From NCBI GenBank assembly GCA_031763025.1, contig JASSKH010000009.1, positions 8,559,305 through 8,623,304 on the forward strand: a DNA stretch of 64,000 nt, read 5' to 3'. This DNA is from Macrocystis pyrifera. Its lineage: Eukaryota; Sar; Phaeophyceae; Laminariales; Laminariaceae. The position numbers were made by a program, and so were the translations under genes. The notes under the pieces were generated by a model, which searched no databases, was not told the origin of the DNA, and worked only from the letters and a program-made list of their open reading frames with translations. Positions 34,267 through 45,867 of this stretch are shown here, one piece after another (positions within the stretch are counted from its first letter, which is position 1; each line of letters begins with the position of its first letter).

Positions 34267-35139
34267 CTATGAAGGGGTGCCCGACCAATAGCGGAGGATG
34301 TGGGGTCGGCGGAGCTGTAGGTCTCGTTCGTGTTCCCAAGAAGGGATAAAGAGTCCGGCCCAGTGCGTTCTGTACATCACGGCGAGAACGCCTCCCCGCC
34401 CACGAACGAGTTGGTGTCCCGAGATCTGGTCGACCTCTAGGCGTTTGGGCGGTGGAGAGCTGTCGCCCAAAGTGATGTGGAAGGGCGGGGATTTGGTGGA
34501 GAAGGAGCTAAGAACGTACTTGGTCAGGTCGGCCGGTAGGTGTTTGGGGAGATCGTCGATGTCGTCGTTGTTCCGACAGGGCTTACAGCGGAGAACGGAG
34601 ACGCGGTGTTTGGAGTCACGTCCCGGCATGTCCGAAGGAAGGTCGGAATACAGGAGCGTGTCGTGAAGGAGCCGTCCATCCGGAACGGCTGAGGCTGGTG
34701 CTGGGCCCACGGCAAGGATCTTGAACGGGCCAATCCACTTGAAGGAGAGTTTGGTCTTGAGAACGGTGGCGTCGGTGCCTTTCTTGGCACCTTGGCGAAT
34801 AGTGGCAGCGGTGCTGTAGATCCATGCCCAACCGCCGACAGAGAACGGAGGGGAAAGGCGGAGGGCGTCCATGATGGGGACGTTGCGGCGGTCGAGGCGT
34901 GAGACGTAGACCGCGTGGAGGTCCCGGACGGCGCGGTAGGCGCGTTGTTGGCGAGCAGTGGCGAGGTCGACGTGAGCGAGCTGGTCCCGGTTGAGGCGTT
35001 GATGTCCGCCAATGCTGGGAGAGTCGAACACGGTGAGGGGAAGACGAGGCAGTCGGCCAATGTAGACTTTGCTGGGGGCCAGCCCAGTGCCGGCGCTGAC
35101 GGAGTTGTTGTAGGCGCTTTCGACGTGAGGAAGATGCAA
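34267..35139 (-). pseudogene. Gypsy 1 integrase C-terminal part with chromodomain-like end
   Basis: The 290-residue frame starts in the integrase C-terminal half (HVESAYNNSVSAGTGLAPSK, typical of the segment after the catalytic Glu). It includes LSFKWIGPFKILAVGPAP, the GPY/F-type module, and ends with VDQISGHQLVRGRGG, then VMYRTHWAGLFIPSWEHERDL. That last part has the shape of a chromodomain (aromatic, W-x-G, then W-E). Chromoviruses carry such domains to direct integration to marked chromatin. It is offset in frame from the catalytic core. Confidence 0.7.
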
Positions 35140-35657
35140 GTCCCAATCGTTGCGTTTCCGACCATGGCGAGCATCAAGGAGATGGCGGGGTTGATGCTTT
35201 CGACGCCGCCGTTGGTGCCGGGGTGGTAGGAACTCGTGGAGATTTTGTTAATGCCGAGGCGCTCGTAGAGGGTGCGTGAGAGTTTGGCGCAGAATTGAAG
35301 GCCGTTGTCGGAAAGGAGAGTAACGGGGCATCCCCAGAGAGGGATGTAGCAATCGACGAGGATGTCGGCCGTGCCGGATGCTGTGAACTCGGCCTCAGTA
35401 GTAGCGTACATATCGGCGGGGCGGCTGAAACTGTCGGTGAAAAGGAAGATATAGGCGTTTCCTCGAGGCGTGATGGGTAAGGGCACGAAACAGTCGACGC
35501 TGACGAGAATACCGGGGCCGTTTGGTAGCGGCAGGGAGAGGGTCGGCCAACGAATTGTTTGGCGTGAGGACTTTCGCGCCTGGCACTTGAGGCAGCGGCG
35601 GAGCCACCAGCGGGTGGAGATGTCCATGCCAATCCACCAGTAGAAGCGCATAAGCAT
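34930..35657 (-). pseudogene. Gypsy 1 integrase zinc-binding end and catalytic core
   Basis: The frame from 35657 has CLKCQARKSSRQ, the second half of the HHCC zinc finger. The first catalytic Asp is in VSVDCF, the second in LLSDNGLQFCAKL and the Glu in HPGTNGGVESIN, so the D,D,E triad is complete. The frame then loses homology and integrase continues in the ORF that starts at 35139. One frameshift near 35130 accounts for this. Confidence 0.82.
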
Positions 35658-35720
35658 ACTGAGTGTCCGAGCAACACCCAGGTGGCAAGAGATGGAGTGG
35701 CATGTGCGTAGGACCCACGG

Positions 35721-37009
35721 TCATATCAACATTGAAACGTAAATGCGAGGTGGCGATGTGAGGGGCTGCGGCGTAGTCGTACGAGGTTGGCCCAGGAGAG
35801 CCATGTGTAGTCGGTGAACGAGAAGGACTGTGTCGTCGTCGGTTGTATGCAGCTGACCTTTCGCGGCGAGGGCGAGGACCTCCGAGAGAAGCAGGCGACG
35901 GGGTGAGGGAATGTAGTCCATGAGGTCGCCCGATGGTGGTGAAGGTGATCCCAAGGAAAGATATCGTATGGTAGCTGAGCAAAGGGGTTCGGTGCATTGT
36001 TCGCGCGCATAGATGGTGGAGGTGTAACGCTCAACGCAGGAACTAAGGTGTGGGTCGTCAGCAGACCGAACAACGGGTTCAGGTAGTGGGAGTGGTTGAG
36101 TAGGGGAGGGCGGGGGTGAAGGCCTTGGGGCGGTGGACTGTGGTGGTGGCAGGAACACCGCTGGCCGTAGTGCCGACTGGAGTCGCTGGTGAGGGCGCGT
36201 CTTGAGCGGCGCTGCGACGAGCTGCATCCGGTCGCCGAAGCAGTGGCCTGGGCGCGACGGCAGGCGGATGGCGGTGGGTTGGTGAAGTTCTTGAGACCGC
36301 CGTAGCTGACGTTCAACGGCCAAATCCGTAGTCCGTAGGAGTCCCAGCGGCGGCGGCAGAACGGCGACGGGTCCGAGAAAAATTAGGCCCCACGAGGAAC
36401 GAGGAGTGGCCGAAGGTGAGACGCCCAAGGTGGGCGATGGAGAGATGAAGGGTGGCCTGCAAGCCACACCAGCAGGAGTGCCAGCGGTCACGGCGGCTTT
36501 CTCGGGGCTGGAAGGCGATTCGGCGATGGGGTCGAGGATAGAGAGGTGACTGACGAAGGCGCCGCGAAGTGAGTCGACGGTAGGGTCTTGGGCAAAGCGG
36601 GGGGCGGCGGGAAGGTTGCGAGACGATGCAGCGGCGGTATCGTGAGCAAAACGGGGACCGGGGGGAAGGCTGCGAGGCGATCCAGCGGCGGCATCTTGAG
36701 CAAGGCGGGGGCCGGGGGGAAGGCTGCGAGGCGATCCAGCGGCAGTATCTTGAGCACAGCGGGGGCCGGGGGGAACGCTGCGAGGCGATCCAGCGGCGGG
36801 GTCTTGGACAGCGGCAGAGGCCACAATAGAGTAGGGGTTACGAACCCAGTCCGAGTTGTCCATACGTGGTCCGTGGCGGCGGAAGTCGCCAAAGTCGTTG
36901 TCGGCGCAAGAGGGTGGTGGGATGGTGTCGCAGGGAACGGTTGAGGGTGGGACGAGCCCACCCTAACCGATGCCCGGGGTGAAGGGGTCGATCGGAGTAA
37001 AACCGCAGG
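35721..37009 (-). pseudogene. Gypsy 1 spacer between RNase H and integrase
   Basis: An open frame of about 380 residues (36863-35721) joins RNase H to integrase. It starts with four 19-residue repeats of AAGSPRSLPPGPR-type (57-bp units, about 36590-36815), continues Pro/Ser-rich, and ends in a conserved block with IYAREQCTEPLCSATIRYLS. The same closing block is found in gypsy 2. Such a long insertion here is unusual for Ty3/gypsy. The function is unknown. Confidence 0.65.
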
Positions 37010-37099
37010 CTTGGATAAGGTAGATGTCGATGGTGTCGGGAGCGGTGAGATGATTGGGTCCGGTGCGGTCGAGATCGGTCGCTGGTTGTGGGAGTCGAG

Positions 37100-37517
37100 A
37101 AAAGAAGTCGTTATAGCCAATAGTTGAGCCTTTTCGGTACTCCAGGGTGTAGGAGAAGGCGGAGAGGAATTCCAGCCAGCATTGGACGCGAGGGTTGTGT
37201 TCGCCGACTTTAATGATACTCTTAAATGCCTTGTGGTCAGAGTCGATGTGGAACTTGGTGGACCAGAGGTGGCCGCGGAGACGTTTGATGGCCCAAATGA
37301 TACTACCGGCTTCGAGGTCGAGGTGGGTCCATTATCGTTCGTTGTCGAGAGTGGTGCGGCTGATAAAGCCAATGGGACGAACGGAACCGTCGGGTTGTTC
37401 TTGTTCGAGAGTCGCGCCAAAACTGTCGATGCTTGCGTCGCAGTAGGGGAGGAAAGGGCGGGAGTTGTCGGCGACGGCATCCCAGTCTGAGCATACCAAG
37501 ATCGGAGGGGCAGCGAG
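37100..37517 (-). pseudogene. Gypsy 1 RNase H
   Basis: The minus strand encodes PYCDASIDSFGATLEQ (first catalytic Asp) and LDLEAGSIIWAIKRL (catalytic Glu present). These are followed by DSDHKAFKSI and WLEFLSAFSYTLEYRKG. A TAA interrupts between the first two motifs, near 37332. This is the retroelement RNase H that removes RNA from the hybrid. Confidence 0.78.
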
Positions 37518-38091
37518 TTAGTGGATGATCTGGCGGACGATAGTTTCCATTTCCAGAATGAAAACGAACCTCACGCCTTGTTTGAGCAGGGCGTTAATGG
37601 GTCGGAGCCGAGTGGAGAGGTTCTTCAGGAATTTACAGTAGTATCCAATGCCTCCGAGAAGTGAGCGTACTTGCTTGGTATTCGTAGGCATGGGCATCTG
37701 GGTTAGGGCGGCAACCTTGTCGGCGTTAGGGCTAACGACGGTGGAGGAAATGGTGTGCCCAAAAACGTCGGCGCTGCTAGCGCCAAGCTCGGCTTTGGAA
37801 GGGGAGAGTTTGAGGTTGTGTTTTAGAAGGCGCACGAAAAGGGAACGGGTATTAGTGACTTGGGTCGCGGGGTCGGGGTCGAAAGCTACGACGTCGTCGA
37901 GGTAGGCCGCTACGCGGTCAAGGTCTTTGATGACCTCGTTGATGACCTTACTGAACCAGCCAGGCGCGGCGCTGCTGCCTTGGGGCATGACGAGCCACTC
38001 GAAGAGTCCGGTGGGCGTGCAGAAGGCAGTCAAGGGTATGGTGTCCTTGTTGATGGTGATTTGGTGGAACGAAGACACTAGATTGTGCGCT
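37518..38091 (-). pseudogene. Gypsy 1 reverse transcriptase, C-terminal half
   Basis: The frame includes SSFHQI, TPTGLFEWLVMPQG, the catalytic AAYLDDVVAF (YLDD), VFGHTIS and VRSLLGGIGYYCKFL, all canonical Ty3/gypsy RT motifs. The first half of the fingers and palm is missing because homology stops at the inverted repeat. The chain ends at a stop just before RNase H. Confidence 0.88.
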
Positions 38092-38762
38092 GTTTTGAAT
38101 AGCAGTATCTTCGACCCTCCTATTTCGAGTTTCTGATGTCCAAGTAGCCATCTCTATATCATCCTGGGATCTGCATCTACGACTATTCAGGGTGGGCTAA
38201 TGTGATACAGTACCTTGGTTTATAGTCGATAGACCAACCATCAGTAGGGGCCGTTAGACATTATTTTTCCAGTTGGATCTTACTAATTTTACCGTCTGGA
38301 ATAAGATATCTCGTATTCGTAGTATCCGGTACGCAGCCTAGTATTCCTTCGTACACGTACGTACCCCGCTTACCGTCTGGAACAAGATATTTGTATTTGC
38401 TAAAAGGAGATACGCAGGCTAGTATCCAAGTAGCCGAGGAGACGGAGATGTACGCGCGTGGTATGTTCAAACGTCAGGTTTTACGGGGTGTTGTTCTATT
38501 GAAGTTGAGGGTGACGCATGTACCCCTGCCAGTAGATTGTAGTCGATTGAAGTCAGATGATACTTCTGGCTTCAAATACCATCTGCTCCCCCCCCCCCCC
38601 CCCTTCTCACTCATCTCACTTGCCCCTTCGAGCAAGCCTCACATCACTAAAATAAAAGAACGCCAATACGAACTAGGTCTGAGTTTGGTCAAGCACAGAC
38701 ACCTGTGTCACACTTCTTCTGTGGATCATCATCTCTTGGAACCCTTGCCATCTCTCCCACAT
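38092..38762 (-). repeat. Long inverted repeat, right arm (0.67 kb)
   Basis: Inverted copy of 32479-33139. Its inner edge (38092) coincides with the loss of gypsy RT homology, so the gypsy was cut or joined there. A C-run of about 14 bases at 38589-38603 interrupts it. Confidence 0.8.
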
Positions 38763-38777
38763 CACAATCCACTTTGA

Positions 38778-38992
38778 TACTAGCCTGCGTATTTACTTTT
38801 AGCAAATACAAATATCTTGGTAAACGGGGTACGTACGTATACGATGGAATGCTAGCCTGCGTACCGGATACTACGAATACGAAATATCTTTTTCCAGACG
38901 GTAAAAGGAGTAAGATCCAACTGGAACAACAACATCTAACGGCCCCTACTGATGGTTGGTCTATTGACTACAAACAAAGGTAACCTATCACA
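38778..38992 (+). repeat. Third, partial copy of the long repeat
   Basis: It matches about 32815-33030 in direct orientation, with landmarks CCTGCGTA, TTTTAGCAAATAC, CCAGACGGTAA and CGGCCCCTACTGATGGTTGG. It abuts the right arm, so a head-to-head junction lies at about 38770. Confidence 0.7.
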
Positions 38993-41077
38993 CCAGGTAT
39001 ACCTGATCCATTTGGGTCGAAATCAGGTACCAGGTATATACTAAACCAAGAACGTGTGCGAAGGGCGGTGTTTTGTCCACCAAAATCGATTTTTAAAATA
39101 CTGCGCCTGAGCATTAAGCGTGTGGCCTCCAAAATCTGAATTGTTTCGTTTTTTTTAGGGTATAAATTAAAAAAAAAAAAACTGAGTACACATCGTAACA
39201 AAGCACCTCGTACATCGTACATTCCCACAAAGAAAAGTGGAATCACCGTACGTATGTATGCATAAATACGTACGTACTCGTATGAGTACGGAGTTTGTAC
39301 GCAAGAATTGTGCAACCGAGGGACCGCAGACACATACGAAGAGAAAAAAACAGTGTACGTACGTAACATCAACAACCATTACATAAATATAAAACCTGTC
39401 TGCGAGCTGGTGTTGGATCATGTGTATTGTCTGAGCCGTGATACTCATCACCCGCGTGCGCGAAGTTTTTTTTTTTTCTTCCGCTCCCACCAAGTAGTAC
39501 AAGTACAGTACTTCTCGCAACAACAATCGCTGTCTTCCTTTTTTTCCATCCCCTTTACTATCTTCACCATTCTCGCTCCTACCCCTCCCAGTCGCAGCCC
39601 AGATCCGGGGTTACTAAGTAGAGTATTCTCCCTCCTCCCCACTATGGTACGTGCCATTTGCATCTTCACCGTGGCAAGAGTTCGAATTGGGTCTTTCTGC
39701 GCACCTAAGTCTTCCAGAGCGTTTGGCCTTCACACGTGATCTTGCAAGACCAATAACACCGGCACTGGGTGAATCAACCCGCGCGCGTGGTTAATGCGCG
39801 GAAGTATGCCGCGTGGTAAATGCGCTGAGGAATGCTCTACACCTCCTCTTCTTTCTTTTTTTATCCTCCGGCGGATTGGTGAAAAAAACGCTTTAGCTCG
39901 CCACACTTCCACGTTCCAATTTCGTGTCGTGTGTCAATTTAGCCCATTTGGGCACGTTCACCCGACCTGACCCCCGAGAGGAGCAGGTGCGGTGGAGATA
40001 GCCACCCGGGAGAGTCATCTCTCCCGGGTAGTGTGGGACCTACTTGAGGTTAGGATGTCTTCTGTAAACATCAAATATCGTATACTGGACGTATCGTTCG
40101 AAGAAGTCGTGTTGTTTTGTAAAGTTTCTCTCGGTGAATACTCTTCTTTCAGCCAAAAAGATGAAGGTCTCACCGTCCAACGCACACGTGGCTACTACTT
40201 CCTCTAGCTTGGGGACGCTGGTCATTCCTGAACCCTCTTCGCCAAAACACCAGATTGTCCGCTCCTACCTTACACTCACGTCTTTCGTGAAAAACATTGA
40301 GTCGCACGATTGTGTAACATTTCCCGTACGCCACTCATTTCACCAATCGTCATCACCGAACTACCAGGTTGTAAATACGAAGTGCGTTCCACTATAGGCG
40401 CCTAGCCAAGCAGCGATGTCGCAGCCGGATGTTGAGGGGAAAGAAAGGTCACCGTCGCCCAGCCCGAGGTTGCGCAGCTGGAGGTGGAAGGGCCAATCCG
40501 CCATAGGTAAGGAAGCAAAAAATCACCCCCTCCCTCTTCGGTAATCACCGTACGTACGTTGACTGGTGGCCTACTTCAGCACATTTTGGAGGGTGGCCGA
40601 ATGGGACTGCAGCCAAAGTTCTTAACCCCCGATCGAGGTTTGATTGTACAAGGTGGCGTGCAATTTCGCCTGTTAAACAGATTTTTTCCGAGACACAATT
40701 TACGATTTACCATTTATACAAGCAAATAGAAATAATCGGCAATTATACCAGTATATATGCACAGATTCTGTAGCGTTTTTATCTCCTGTTCTCGTATCAC
40801 ATCCTTTTCTTTTAGATTTCGGAGTTGTATCATATTACTGCGCACCCCCCCGCTCGAAGCAAGGCGGGTGGAGAGAGGGATAGATCCCCAGGGCTGCCCC
40901 AGCAGCAACCCCCTGTAGCAGCATCCGTAAACCAGAGTCGAATGACATCCCCAACTGGCGATGTCGATCTCTCGACGCCAGCCTATCAGACTCGAATGGC
41001 AATACATACAGAGGCGAAACTAAATAAGACAATATATATATACGCAACAAGGCGAAACCAAGTACTGTAAGAAGAAA

Positions 41078-41109
<32 letters not shown>

Positions 41110-41983
41110 CGTACCGTATGCACAAATCATACACACAAGGTATACACGTAGTAAACAGCAACCATGCACACGTAATACACCACGTATTACTTACATGACG
41201 TATATATATCAACACAAAAGAAAAAGGACATGTAAACCATAAGAAACGTACTCTACGCCCCATACCATCCCTCCTTCGGATAATGACTTCTATCCTACGT
41301 TTCAGATTGCGCGCATAATCCGAGCAGATGACGCGACACCATGGCGTGCACGCAGAACGTCAATCACTCCGCCATATTTTACTCGTCAAGTAACGCATGT
41401 CCCCGGCAGGGCAAAGAGCGCCCCCAGCCTGGGGACGAGCGAGCCGAATATAGAGTGATAGATCCAGCAACGTCCCCCGCGTCATACCAACAGCTGATGC
41501 AACCCGACACCACGCCCCTTACAGACCACAGGAAAGCATAGGATGGCGTGCCGTGCATCAGAACACAAACGTTTTAGCCGCGGCTAGTCCCCCCCGCAAC
41601 CTGTACAATCTACGACACTAGGGCGCCAACACCGGCGCCCATTAAGTACGTATACCGAGCAGCAACCAACGCGTCATGCTGCTGCTTCGATTAGGTACCT
41701 CCCCCTCCACTGACTCCCTCAAAATCACGGGCGGGTGGGTGGGAAGCTAAACCAGTCTTTATCGCACCTTGGACCTGTCTTGGCAACCCTGCCTCGCTGC
41801 GTCCTCTCGAGCATGAGTCAACTGATACGGCAGAAATGGTCCCAGGTGCATTTCTGGACTATACGGGTGCAACAACCCGGTTCCATCTGATTGTCCAACT
41901 TCTCCAGTACTAAGCTTTGCATTTTGCTATCGAAGTTGTATAATATTATTGAGCACCCCCCCGCTCGGAACAAGGGGGTGGGG
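38993..41983. other. No convincing gene; short repeats and a tRNA-like relic
   Basis: TACCAGGTA motifs occur at 38993-39035. A short ORF at 41341-41541 (+, ATG start, 66 residues) has no recognisable family. A (TA)n run lies near 41083-41110. A short C-rich motif, GCACCCCCCCGCTCG, is repeated at about 40842 and 41952 with similar flanks. Confidence 0.4.
40588..40650 (+). repeat. tRNA-like relic (A box and weak B box)
   Basis: GGAGGGTGGCCGAATGGG contains a perfect pol III A box, TGGCCGAATGG, of the type seen in tRNA-Leu and tRNA-Ser. GGTTTGATTGT, 43 bases on, is a weak B box. No complementary acceptor strand follows, so it is a relic or SINE head and not a working tRNA. Confidence 0.35.
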
Positions 41984-42475
41984 ATATGCTACTCGTACCA
42001 CAAACTACTGCGGCTACCTGAAGGGCGTTTGGTTCTTTGGCTTGCTTGCTATTTCCCTTGGTTCCTGTAGTCTTACTCTGTAGTAGTGGTGCTGTTTCTT
42101 TACGAATCTCGCTCTTTTTTTTTAGTGTCTGCCACATCTCCTGAGGGAGGCACGACATATTTTTCTTTTTATCTCATTTTCTTTTTCTCTAATTAAGATT
42201 TGTTTCTGTGATTTTTGTTCTTTTTTGTTTCCTTATGTTATCTCTAACTTATAGAATGTGTATGTCGTGACTGTCGTATCCAGTATGAGGCCATGGCACT
42301 GCGTTGTTTACTCTGCTTACTGCATAACAATGTAGTATATCTGTGGCGTAGTTTTGTCACCACAGAACTTGTAACTCTCTAGGGCTGAAGACTCGGCACG
42401 GACACTATTAATAGTTGTGCTGGATGTCGATGGATAGAAAGAACGGTTCAACGCGAAGAACACACACAGTAACGT
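41984..42475 (+). mobile_element. LINE 3' fragment C (5'-truncated)
   Basis: The fragment matches the LINE 3' region from GCTACTCGTACC through the T-rich part and the AATGTGTATGTCGTG block to GAACGGTTCAACGCGAAGAAC, with an ACACACA tail. It starts later than fragments A and B, as expected of variable 5' truncation. Confidence 0.75.
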
Positions 42476-44731
42476 GTTTGTAAAAACAATACACCGTTCT
42501 TCAACTTGTTGAATTCAGGACAATTTGAAACCTACCGTACCCGTTTCGAACTCCAGCCCCGTTTGGGAGACAACCGACTCATTTCTAAGCAGTTCGCAAT
42601 CAAAAGGAATAAGTGCGGCTGCCGCACTCAGGTGGAACCGGTCCCGCTTTAGCCTCCAGATCTCTAAGTCTTCGTGCCTGGTACGGAACAGCAGCACCAG
42701 CAAGCAGCAGGCACTAGACACAAATTCATCCCACTTAAGTGCGGCTGCCGCACTCAATCGAGTGGAACCGGTCCCGCGGTAACCTCTAGACCTCTTCGTG
42801 CCTGGTACAGTACAGCAGTACCAGCCGGCAGCCGTGTAGTAGTCCCTACAGAAACGAGGTGACATGACATACTGCCTCCCTCGTACGACGTACAAGCTTG
42901 AACTTAACTGCTATTCACACGTCTATAAATAGAAAATATAACAAGAATTATTTGCAGTTCTTTGCATGGGGCGAAACTCTCATCATCTGGCGAACGTTTT
43001 CAACCATTCATCATCGTAAGACAGGATGAAAACAATTAGACGTCGAAAATTCGAATTCGAAATCGAAATCTGAAACATAAAAAGGGAAGAGAGAGAAAAA
43101 AAAAAAAACAATAAGCAAGAATCAGAAAAGAAAACACACAAGAGAATACACAGATTTTCGAAGATTTTCAGCGCGAGGGTGTTAAGCAGAGACCAAAAGA
43201 TAGGCGGTGTTCCAACTCCTCAAACAAACCCGACCAACTACAACAAATGGTCACGAGTGCACACACTTGAGGAATAAGCACGCCAACCTCGTTCCTTGGC
43301 CGTGCGATAACAGACAGCGATTTTTATATATAGCCTCATGCAGGATACTTTCCCGTACGTGAGGAAGGCGAAATCTAAATCTGTAAATTCCAGGAGTACG
43401 TGTGTCGAACTGTCTAATTTGAAAATAGAACACAAATGCTTGGGTATAAAACTAGATTTCCCAATGGTGCACGTATTTGTGGCTTGTTATTACTGCAACA
43501 GTATGTAGCGGGGAATTTGCCGGTGTGTAAATCCTATATACTCGTGCCTGGTATGAATATTACTGTTTTTATGTGTTAAAAAAATGTACCAGGTATACAT
43601 TTTGGACACCATTTTCTTACGTAACTCCTACCGAGCAGCATTAATTAAGTAATATAAGAGGTGCGTCCAAAATTTCGAGAGAAATTGAAGTGGCGCGTGC
43701 AAGGACCAAATTATTTGTACGGAGTCCATATAAACCAGTACTACGCGTGATCGAAGTGACACACATAAAATAGCGTGCATAGATGAGTTCCCACGAAATC
43801 CTCGATCTCACAGCTTTTAATTCTATATATACTCACAGCTGACGTGTTTTTTTTTTTTTTTATAAAATAGATACTGGTATTAACTTTGTTCGATATACCT
43901 TGTCCCGCCGAACAGCCTAGCAATAAGGTATGGTTACACACGGTGTGTCACGTAGTTAAGGTTACAGATATTGTCTCGTAGAATCACCTACGAGCAGTCT
44001 CACGCGTATGTACGAGTAGGCACTAGTTAGGGGTGGGAATGGATTCGTTTTATTAATAGTACTTAAAAAAAAAACAACGGATGTCGCATGGTCGCTATCT
44101 GGGGGAAAATGTCTTTAGTAAATTAACCAATCCGTGATTGAGAAAAAAAAAATTGCCACCAAAAAATCCGTTCTATGATGCTGCCTCTCAAAAATAAAAT
44201 AAAAGGCAGTGCCACATGTTGTGTCGTTGAGCTACAGCTGAAAAAATGGTCAGCCTTGCTTTTTGCACGACATGTGCTGCAGGATAGCGCACAACCAAGC
44301 CCAGAGCGTAGAGCAGCAGCGTAGACACGGACGCGCGAGCGCGACGAATCGCACGTTCCTGGGAGGGGCTTGGGATTGGCGACCGGCAGCACGAGAAAGC
44401 TACCCCCCCCCCCCCCTGTTAAACACATCTTGTACAGATCAAGTCGCAGTATGTGGTCCTCATGGTTGACTGCTGTTGGGCACGTGTAAGCAAGAAGAAC
44501 ATACATACCTGTACACAGCATCGACAATCGGCTGCGTGTTGCTATACTGCATTTCGCCGAGACCAGGATTTCGTCGGCGCTGCCTTCGCCTCCGTGGAAG
44601 CGCGCCCCACCTCTAGCTCACGGGTATGTTGTTGCTGTGCGTGCAGCTAGGATTGAGCCTTGCGGCCAAGGTTGCATTCACCACCCGCCTGAAACCTGCA
44701 TGGTGCTGTTGTATGTATTCGTACGTACCTA
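42476..44731. other. No gene recognised; includes a 128-bp tandem duplication
   Basis: Units beginning AAGTGCGGCTGCCGCACTCA at 42610 and 42738 are tandem and diverged. Each starts with the palindrome AGTGCGGC-T-GCCGCACT and runs through GTGGAACCGGTCCCGC to CTTCGTGCCTGGTAC. The rest has only short ORFs. Confidence 0.45.
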
Positions 44732-44810
44732 CCACTCTGTCCGGAAATGTAAATAACACATTATTTTCATATTTAGAATTAAGTAATTCCTATATTTCCG
44801 GACAGGGTGG
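44732..44810. mobile_element. MITE, 79 bp, TA target site
   Basis: The ends are inverted repeats, CCACTCTGTCCGGAAATGTA and, complemented on the right, CCACCCTGTCCGGAAATATA, with TA on both sides (44730-44731 and 44811-44812). The short AT-rich core has no ORF. The TA target suggests a Tc1/mariner-type relative. Confidence 0.75.
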
Positions 44811-45867
44811 TACGGTAGAGTATTTTTTTCTCGATCGTTTTCTCACGTGAGACAAAAATAAAGATGAATTCGCATCTAAACGCTAGGGGTAGGTCGCTTC
44901 CAGCTGCATCAAGGCCCGATCACAGATGGTCTTCGCTGCTGCGATGACAGCGGGTGTGATGGCGATCGCTCGGCGTGCGGCCGCTTTCATGTCTGGCACC
45001 CTTTGACCGATACAATGAAGACTGGACGTCCTTTGTTTTATCTCGGGATATTTTATGTCGAATTTCCCGTCAACAATTGACCCATCTAAAGAGGGTCAAC
45101 TCGTGCACCAGAGTTCTTGTCGGCTACTTGTCGGATTCAGGCGCGGATTGCATTGCTGTGTGCGCGAAGTCCTGCCGGATCGATTGATTGGCTTAGAGTT
45201 TCTAGTAGTGTCAAATAGTTCTTCCCTGGACAGAAATAATCGAATACAACCTGAAAAATCGAGTTTTCCCGCATATTTCCAAAACAATTGACGGAACAAA
45301 AATCTGCAGATCAAAACACACCCAGTCAGTCGATAATTCTCCGTTGATGGGAGGTGTCTGTCGAACGCTATCCTCCAATTCGTTTCCTGTGTCGAGAAGT
45401 CAGGCGCTCGGTGCTGCTCGTGAATGTAGTCTAATACCAAGTAAATAGGGTGGTGGCAGACAATTTTCAAAACAAAATCTTTCGATTCCTTTTGAACGGA
45501 TTCTTGAATAGACTGGATATTTTTTTTGCGTCTGAAACGAATCCATTCGAATGCATAACTGTGCGAGGAGGTTTCTGGTATTCGGCAAACAAGTAGTTGT
45601 TTATGAGCAATGGAGAGTTGACCCACATGCTCACTCCACGAATCCCCCTGCATTCGTCTACCTCTTTCCGGGCCTACATAATAAAGGCATCTTAAACACT
45701 CTTCTTCACCTTGCGTGTTGCAGTGGCTAGCTTACAGCCTACTGTGGCTGTGGCAACATATCCAGTGGCTAGCTCGCAGCCTAGTGTGGCTGTCGGGGCG
45801 GATCCATTTATCGCATATCATCACTATTTAAACACGGTATCGTTTTGTTCGAACAAGTAGCCTGATA
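44811..45867. other. No gene recognised; possible 5' leader of Copia 2
   Basis: Directly upstream of the Copia Gag start, a 42-bp unit beginning CAGTGGCTAGC is repeated at 45721 and 45763. A minus-strand ORF (45653-45096, 185 residues) has no recognisable family. An LTR may be present, but no second copy exists to delimit it. Confidence 0.35.

Larger units (their letters stand above)
33799..38091 (-). mobile_element. Ty3/gypsy retrotransposon 1, 5'-truncated, broken
   Basis: The minus strand gives reverse transcriptase (starting mid-domain), RNase H, a long Pro-rich spacer, integrase, a chromodomain-like segment and a Tudor-like segment. The Gag, protease and first half of RT are missing because the element stops at the inner edge of the inverted repeat at 38092. 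The order RT-RH-INT is that of Ty3/gypsy. Confidence 0.85.

Noticed and set aside
45096-45653. 185-residue minus-strand ORF upstream of Copia 2
   Set aside because: No family motif and no conservation elsewhere in the window; it lies where an LTR and leader are expected.
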